Below, piece after piece: positions 60,112 to 64,000 of a DNA stretch of 64,000 nucleotides. Below the pieces are notes generated by a model. It was not told where the DNA came from and ran no database searches. It saw only the letters and a program-made list of their open reading frames with translations. Position 1 is the first letter of the stretch. The number at the start of each line of letters is the position of its first letter. Origin of the DNA: Pandoraea pneumonica (GTDB lineage Bacteria; Pseudomonadota; Gammaproteobacteria; Burkholderiales; Burkholderiaceae); contig NZ_CABPSK010000004.1 of assembly GCF_902459645.1 (NCBI RefSeq), positions 558,001-622,000 on the forward strand. The letters are read 5' to 3'. Both the position numbers and the translations under genes were made by a program.

Positions 60112-60912
60112 TTAATGCGTCAGGGCATCGAGGCCCGTCGATTCCACATCCTTAGCCGCAGCCGGTGCCGCCATATACATCAGCATCTTTTTGGCTTCTT
60201 CCGGATGCGGTGCATTCACCGGCACGCCACCGGCAAAGCGTGTGACCGATTGCAGCGACTCGGGAATCTTGCCCGCAAACGCGATGCCCTTGACCGGCAG
60301 CAACTCGCTCACCTGTTGCAAGCCCAGTGCATAGTCGCCTGCCGCAACCTTCTCGGCAACCGGCGTCTTCTGCACCATCACGGCCTTGCCATGCATCTGA
60401 TCGGCAATGCCCAGCTTCTTGAACAGTTCACGCTCGACATACACGCCGCTGGCGCTGTCCGAGTACGCCACCGACTTGGCGGCGAGCAGCGCGGCTTTCA
60501 ACTTCTCCGGCGTGCTGACGTCGGGCACCACCTCGCCCGCCTTCACCACGACACCAATGCGTGAATCGGCCAGATCGACGCGCGAATCGGCACGCACCTT
60601 GCCAGCTTTGATGAGATCGTCGAGCGCGTAGCCGACCATGATGACCGCGTCGGCCGACTCGCCGCGTGCCAGACGATTGGGAATGGCCTCAGGTGCCTTG
60701 CCCATCGACGGGCCCCACGCGGTGTCGACGTGGTCGCCAGTCGCCGCTTCGAACTTCGGCAGCAACACTTTGTAGGCGGCAGTGAAGCCACCGGAGTTCA
60801 TCACGCGCAGATCTTCTGCGCTGGCCGACGTCGCACCGAGTGCGGTGGCCATCAGCAGACCGGCACCAGCGGCGCTCAGCAAACGGCGCGCCTTGAAAGT
60901 CAGGACATTCAT
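60112..60912 (-). CDS. Periplasmic substrate-binding protein, ModA-like fold
   Basis: A 266-residue protein of the SBP type 2 fold. A signal peptide covers about residues 1-31 (LLSAAGAGLLMATALGATSASA). The mature part (LRVMNSGGFTAAYKVLLPKF, TAWGPSMGKAPEAIPNRLAR, GESADAVIMVGYALDDLIKA) resembles molybdate-binding-like proteins that in Burkholderiales accompany organic acid transporters instead of ModBC. GGAGA precedes the ATG at 60912. It lies 54 bp after a citrate-type MFS symporter on the same strand, with no ABC permease nearby, so molybdate uptake is unlikely. Confidence 0.8.
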   Translation of the reverse strand: MNVLTFKARRLLSAAGAGLLMATALGATSASAEDLRVMNSGGFTAAYKVLLPKFEAATGDHVDTAWGPSMGKAPEAIPNRLARGESADAVIMVGYALDDLIKAGKVRADSRVDLADSRIGVVVKAGEVVPDVSTPEKLKAALLAAKSVAYSDSASGVYVERELFKKLGIADQMHGKAVMVQKTPVAEKVAAGDYALGLQQVSELLPVKGIAFAGKIPESLQSVTRFAGGVPVNAPHPEEAKKMLMYMAAPAAAKDVESTGLDALTH

Positions 60913-60966
60913 GCGTTGTCTCCTCGCGTTGTATCTACGCGTTGTTTCGTCACGTTGTTTGGTCAA

Positions 60967-62289
60967 TTAACCGGCAGTGCGCAGATCGGTGCGCGTCTGA
61001 CCTTGGCCACCGGTGCGGCCGCGATACAGCGCAAGCGTCGCGCAAATCGCGCACAGGGCAGCAAAGCTCATCCAGTAACCGGGGGCCGCTTTATCGCCCG
61101 TGGCGTGAATCAGATACGTCGACAAGGCAGGCGTGAAACCACCGAACAGCGCCGTTGCGATGCTGTACGCCAGCGAGAAACCCGCCACGCGCACGTCGGG
61201 CGGCATGACTTCCGTGAGCGCCGGAATCATCGCGCCGTTGTACATGCCGTACAGGAACGACAGCCAGAGCAACGCAATCAACATGCGGCTGAAGCTCGGG
61301 GCCTGCACGAGGAACGACAGCACCGGGTAGGCCGTCACGAGCGTCAGGCCTGCGAACAGCAACAACACCGGACGGCGGCCAATACGGTCGGACAACGTGC
61401 CACCGATCGGCAGCCAGATGAAGTTCGACACGCCCACGCACAACGTGACCAGCAGCGCATCGGTGCTCGACAGGTGCAGCACGCTCTTGCCGAAGGTCGG
61501 CGCGTAGACGGTGATCAGGTAAAACGCGGTGGTGGTCAGCGCCACGAGCAGCGCGCCGCCGATCACGACACCGGCGTTCGCGGCCATCGAGCGGAAGACT
61601 TCGCCGACCGACGGGTGACGCTTGCGTTGCTTGAACTCGTCGCTTTCCTGAAGCGAGCGGCGCAGCGCGAAGATGACCGGCACGATCATGCAGCCCACGA
61701 AGAACGGCAGACGCCAGCCCCATTCGCTAATTTGCTGCGCGGTGAGCGTGAGCGAGAGGATGTAACCCAGCGCCGCCGAGACAACGATGGCGACCTGCTG
61801 GCTAGCCGACTGCCAGCTCGTGTAGAAACCCTTGCGGCCCGGCGTGGCGATTTCCGCCAGATACACGGACACGCCGCCGAGTTCGGCACCGGCCGAGAAG
61901 CCTTGCAACAGACGGCCGAGCAACACGAGTACCGGGGCAGCCAGACCAATGGTTTGGTAGCCGGGCACGAACGCGATGAGGATCGTGCCGCTCGCCATGA
62001 TGCCGAGCGTGGTGACGAGGCCCTTGCGGCGGCCCACGTTGTCGATATACGCGCCCAGCACGATGGCACCGAGCGGTCGCATCAGGAAGCCTGCGCCGAA
62101 CACGGCGAAGGTCAGCATGAGCGAGGCAAACTCACTGTCCGTCGGGAAGAAGACGCGGGAAATTTGGGTGGCGTAGAAACCGAACAGGAAAAAATCGAAC
62201 TGCTCGAGAAAATTGCCGGCGGTGACGCGCAGTACCGCGCCGGCTTTCGAGGGTCGACGCGAAATCGCGTCCTGGGGGCGCTGTGGCAT
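60967..62289 (-). CDS. MFS transporter, citrate/tricarballylate:proton symporter type
   Basis: A 440-residue protein with about 12 membrane segments. [18 protein letters not shown] at the N-terminus is the hallmark of CitA/TcuC-type metabolite:proton symporters; [17 protein letters not shown] and [20 protein letters not shown] are MFS loop motifs. It takes up a tricarboxylate or similar organic acid. GGAGACAGCGC precedes the ATG at 62289, so the 59 upstream in-frame residues are not used. It forms an operon with the following binding protein and faces a LysR regulator across 354 bp. Confidence 0.87.
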   Translation of the reverse strand: MPQRPQDAISRRPSKAGAVLRVTAGNFLEQFDFFLFGFYATQISRVFFPTDSEFASLMLTFAVFGAGFLMRPLGAIVLGAYIDNVGRRKGLVTTLGIMASGTILIAFVPGYQTIGLAAPVLVLLGRLLQGFSAGAELGGVSVYLAEIATPGRKGFYTSWQSASQQVAIVVSAALGYILSLTLTAQQISEWGWRLPFFVGCMIVPVIFALRRSLQESDEFKQRKRHPSVGEVFRSMAANAGVVIGGALLVALTTTAFYLITVYAPTFGKSVLHLSSTDALLVTLCVGVSNFIWLPIGGTLSDRIGRRPVLLLFAGLTLVTAYPVLSFLVQAPSFSRMLIALLWLSFLYGMYNGAMIPALTEVMPPDVRVAGFSLAYSIATALFGGFTPALSTYLIHATGDKAAPGYWMSFAALCAICATLALYRGRTGGQGQTRTDLRTAG

Positions 62290-62643
62290 GCGCTGTCTCC
62301 GTGTTGCCTGCGGCCCGGGGGGTCGGTCCGCAAAAATCGTCGCAATGCTGCGCCTCTGCCAGAGGGGACGTGTCGAAACCGTCGTGGGCGCTTTTTTGAA
62401 GCCGCCAATGTTGCGCCGGAAGTTCCTCGCTTGTGAATTGCAAGTTTTGGAAAGATTGATGCGCACACGCTATCAATCGTAGGATGCTGATGCACCGACC
62501 GAGCGGTAACACGGTAGACTCGCGGACCCTCATGAACCCCTCATGAAACCTTATGGCACGGGGGGTTTTGCGTGGTTTTATCAGGCGCAACACCGCCGAT
62601 CTGAGTCCCCCGTCAACGACATGCCTTCTTTCCCCCCGACGTC
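62290..62643. other. Divergent promoter region of the MFS and LysR genes
   Basis: 354 bp without a supported gene. Several short AT-richer stretches are visible (near 62395 and 62450), where the promoters probably lie. No clear palindrome of LysR type (T-N11-A with long arms) was confirmed by eye. Confidence 0.5.
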
Positions 62644-63567
62644 ATGGCGATCAACTTCGATCTGAACGATTTACAGGCTTTTCGCGCCGTCGCGCAGCTT
62701 TCCAGTTTCCGGCGCGCGGCGGAGTCCATCCACCTTTCGCAACCTGCCCTGTCGCGACGTATCGACAAGCTCGAAGAAGCGCTGGGCGTGAAGCTCTTCG
62801 AGCGCAGCACGCGCCGCGTAGCGCTCACCAACGTGGGCCGGGCGTTTGCCCGCGATGCGGAGCGCATTCTCGACGATCTCGATAACGCGCTGCTCGGCAT
62901 TCGCGACGTGGCGTCGACTAGCCTCGGGCACGTGACGATCGCCTGTGTCCCGTCGGCGGCCTACTACTTCATGCCGCAAGTGATTTCGCGGTATCACAAG
63001 GCGTTTCCGCGCATTCGCATTTCGGTGCTCGATGCGAGCGCCAACGAAGTGCTGGCGGCAGTGGTCAATGGCGATGCGGATTTCGGTCTCAACTTCATCG
63101 GCAGTCAGGAACCGAACATCGAGTTCAAGCTGCTGTTGCAAGAGCGGTATGTGGCTGCGTGCCGGCGCGATCATCCGTTGGCCGGAAAAAAACGCGTGAC
63201 GTGGCGTGAGCTTTACGAGTACGACTACATCACCGTAGGCAAGGTGTCGGGCAACCGTTTGTTGCTCGATCAGGCACTGACCGGACTGCCGCAACGCCCG
63301 CCGAGCATCTGCGAGACGCAGCACGTGACGACGATGCTCGGTCTGGTGGAAGCGGGTCTTGGGGTGGCGGCGGTTCCCACGATGGCAATGCCGGGGGCGG
63401 ACCATCCGCTGCTGACGAGCGTGCCGCTGATCGACCCGGTGGTTACGCGCCGTGTGGGGATGATTCGCAGCAAAGGGCGACCGCTCTCCCCCGCAGCGGC
63501 GCAGCTTTACCGGTTTGTGGCAGAGATGAAAGTGAGCTCGCGTCGGCGGGTGGATGCGCCAATATAA
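62644..63567 (+). CDS. LysR family transcriptional regulator
   Basis: A 307-residue LysR-type regulator. The N-terminal helix-turn-helix reads FDLNDLQAFRAVAQLSSFRR, AAESIHLSQPALSRRIDKLE, ALGVKLFERSTRRVALT. The effector domain begins near residue 95 (LGHVTIACVPSAAYYFMPQV) and has VNGDADFGLNFIG and the late VEAGLGVAAVPTMAMP. It is divergent from the citrate-type symporter operon, so it most likely controls uptake of the imported acid. The start at 62644 has no strong ribosome site but gives the standard family start. Confidence 0.88.
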   Translation: MAINFDLNDLQAFRAVAQLSSFRRAAESIHLSQPALSRRIDKLEEALGVKLFERSTRRVALTNVGRAFARDAERILDDLDNALLGIRDVASTSLGHVTIACVPSAAYYFMPQVISRYHKAFPRIRISVLDASANEVLAAVVNGDADFGLNFIGSQEPNIEFKLLLQERYVAACRRDHPLAGKKRVTWRELYEYDYITVGKVSGNRLLLDQALTGLPQRPPSICETQHVTTMLGLVEAGLGVAAVPTMAMPGADHPLLTSVPLIDPVVTRRVGMIRSKGRPLSPAAAQLYRFVAEMKVSSRRRVDAPI

Positions 63568-63701
63568 CCAATCCGCCCTGAGGTCACGCTGCGATACATT
63601 TTGTTACCCGTCTTACGAAAGATGAAACATTGAGGTACGGGCAGTGCGGCGACGTCTCTTTATACTTGGCTGCGCGATTAACCCGAAACGACTCAAGCCT
63701 C

Positions 63702-64000
63702 ATGTTCAAGCGAATTTTCCCGATGTTGGCCTTGGCTGCACTGGCTGCAACCACTTCCCTGACGGCCACGGCCAGTGATATGAACAATGCCCTCGGCGGT
63801 GCGCTGGGCGGTGTCGCGGGGGCAGCCGTGGGCGGTGCGCTCGGCGGCAGCACGGGCGCGGTGGTGGGTGGCGCGGTCGGCGGCGGCGCCGGTGGCGCGA
63901 TCACGTCGAACCGTCGCGAGCGCACGGGTGCGATTCTTGGCGGCGCGTTGGGCGGCGGTGCCGGCACGGCCGCAGGCAATGCGATGGGCGGCCGCTCCGG
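63702..64000 (+). CDS. Glycine-zipper secreted or outer-membrane protein, 3' end outside window
   Basis: The frame from ATG at 63702 stays open to the window end (at least 99 residues). A signal peptide (MFKRIFPMLALAALAATTSL...ATA, about 1-24) is followed by Gly/Ala-rich zipper repeats (GGALGGVAGAAVGGALGGS, VVGGAVGGGAGGAI), a short polar break SNRRERTG, then more zipper. Such proteins insert in the outer membrane or associate with it (for example the SlyB/Rickettsia 17-kDa-like group). A TATACT at 63661 is a possible -10 box. The minus-strand frame opposite is a shadow. Confidence 0.75.
   Translation, partial: MFKRIFPMLALAALAATTSLTATASDMNNALGGALGGVAGAAVGGALGGSTGAVVGGAVGGGAGGAITSNRRERTGAILGGALGGGAGTAAGNAMGGRS

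Noticed and set aside
60112-60912. Molybdate uptake as function of the ModA-like protein
   Set aside because: No ModB/ModC or molybdate-binding regulator nearby; the neighbour is an organic-acid symporter with a LysR regulator.
60730-62436. 568-codon plus-strand frame opposite the MFS symporter
   Set aside because: Low-complexity Arg/Gln/His sequence typical of an antisense frame; the minus strand encodes a textbook MFS protein.

Overview
The window is high-GC, gene-dense betaproteobacterial chromosome, most likely Pandoraea (Burkholderiaceae). The evidence is a convergent LuxR/LuxI pair of the type known in Pandoraea (PpnR/PpnI), many Burkholderiales-type transport and catabolic operons, and uniformly GC-rich codon use. 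There is no rRNA, insertion sequence, phage or CRISPR. Two tRNA genes (Ala-GGC, Glu-TTC) form one small operon.

Layout. 0-4.1 kb: housekeeping and unknown genes (DUF815 ATPase, EamA exporter with divergent AraC regulator, YCII protein). 4.2-4.5 kb: tRNA operon with promoter and terminator. 4.5-12.5 kb: a four-gene minus-strand catabolic operon (class V aminotransferase, MFS importer, FAD/Fe-S dehydrogenase, D-threonine-aldolase-type PLP enzyme) facing a GntR/FCD regulator; matching palindromes lie at both promoters. 14.3-22.9 kb: an IclR regulator facing a succinate-semialdehyde dehydrogenase, a complete branched-chain-type ABC importer and an iron alcohol dehydrogenase; three 19-bp-spaced repeats lie in the divergent promoter. 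The enzyme pair suggests use of 4-hydroxybutyrate or a related C4 compound.

24.4-43 kb is the most unusual part. Five copies of one perfect 16-bp palindrome (CTGTCAACGTTGACAG, of the lux-box form CTG-N10-CAG) lie in front of luxI, two tandem paralogous ~1,235-residue repeat proteins, a divergent 780-residue relative, and an autotransporter. This looks like a self-contained quorum-sensing regulon for large repeat and surface proteins. Next to it sit a ToxR-like membrane regulator with a FidL/ToxS-like partner and a second autotransporter whose promoter carries four 10-bp tandem repeats, recalling the MarT-FidL-MisL arrangement of Salmonella. A family 9 glycosyltransferase follows.

44-55.8 kb: an organosulfur cluster made of two divergent operons (four-domain rhodanese, cysteine dioxygenase-type thiol dioxygenase, SfnB/DszC-like flavin monooxygenase; and SsuD-like monooxygenase, class II aldolase, SsuABC-like importer, membrane cytochrome c, second sulfonate-type binding protein). 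55.8-64 kb: a DHA2 drug or siderophore-type exporter with a Fur-like box, LysE exporter, DUF3820 protein, amidase, a citrate/tricarballylate-type MFS symporter with a periplasmic binding protein and divergent LysR regulator, and the start of a glycine-zipper protein cut by the window edge.
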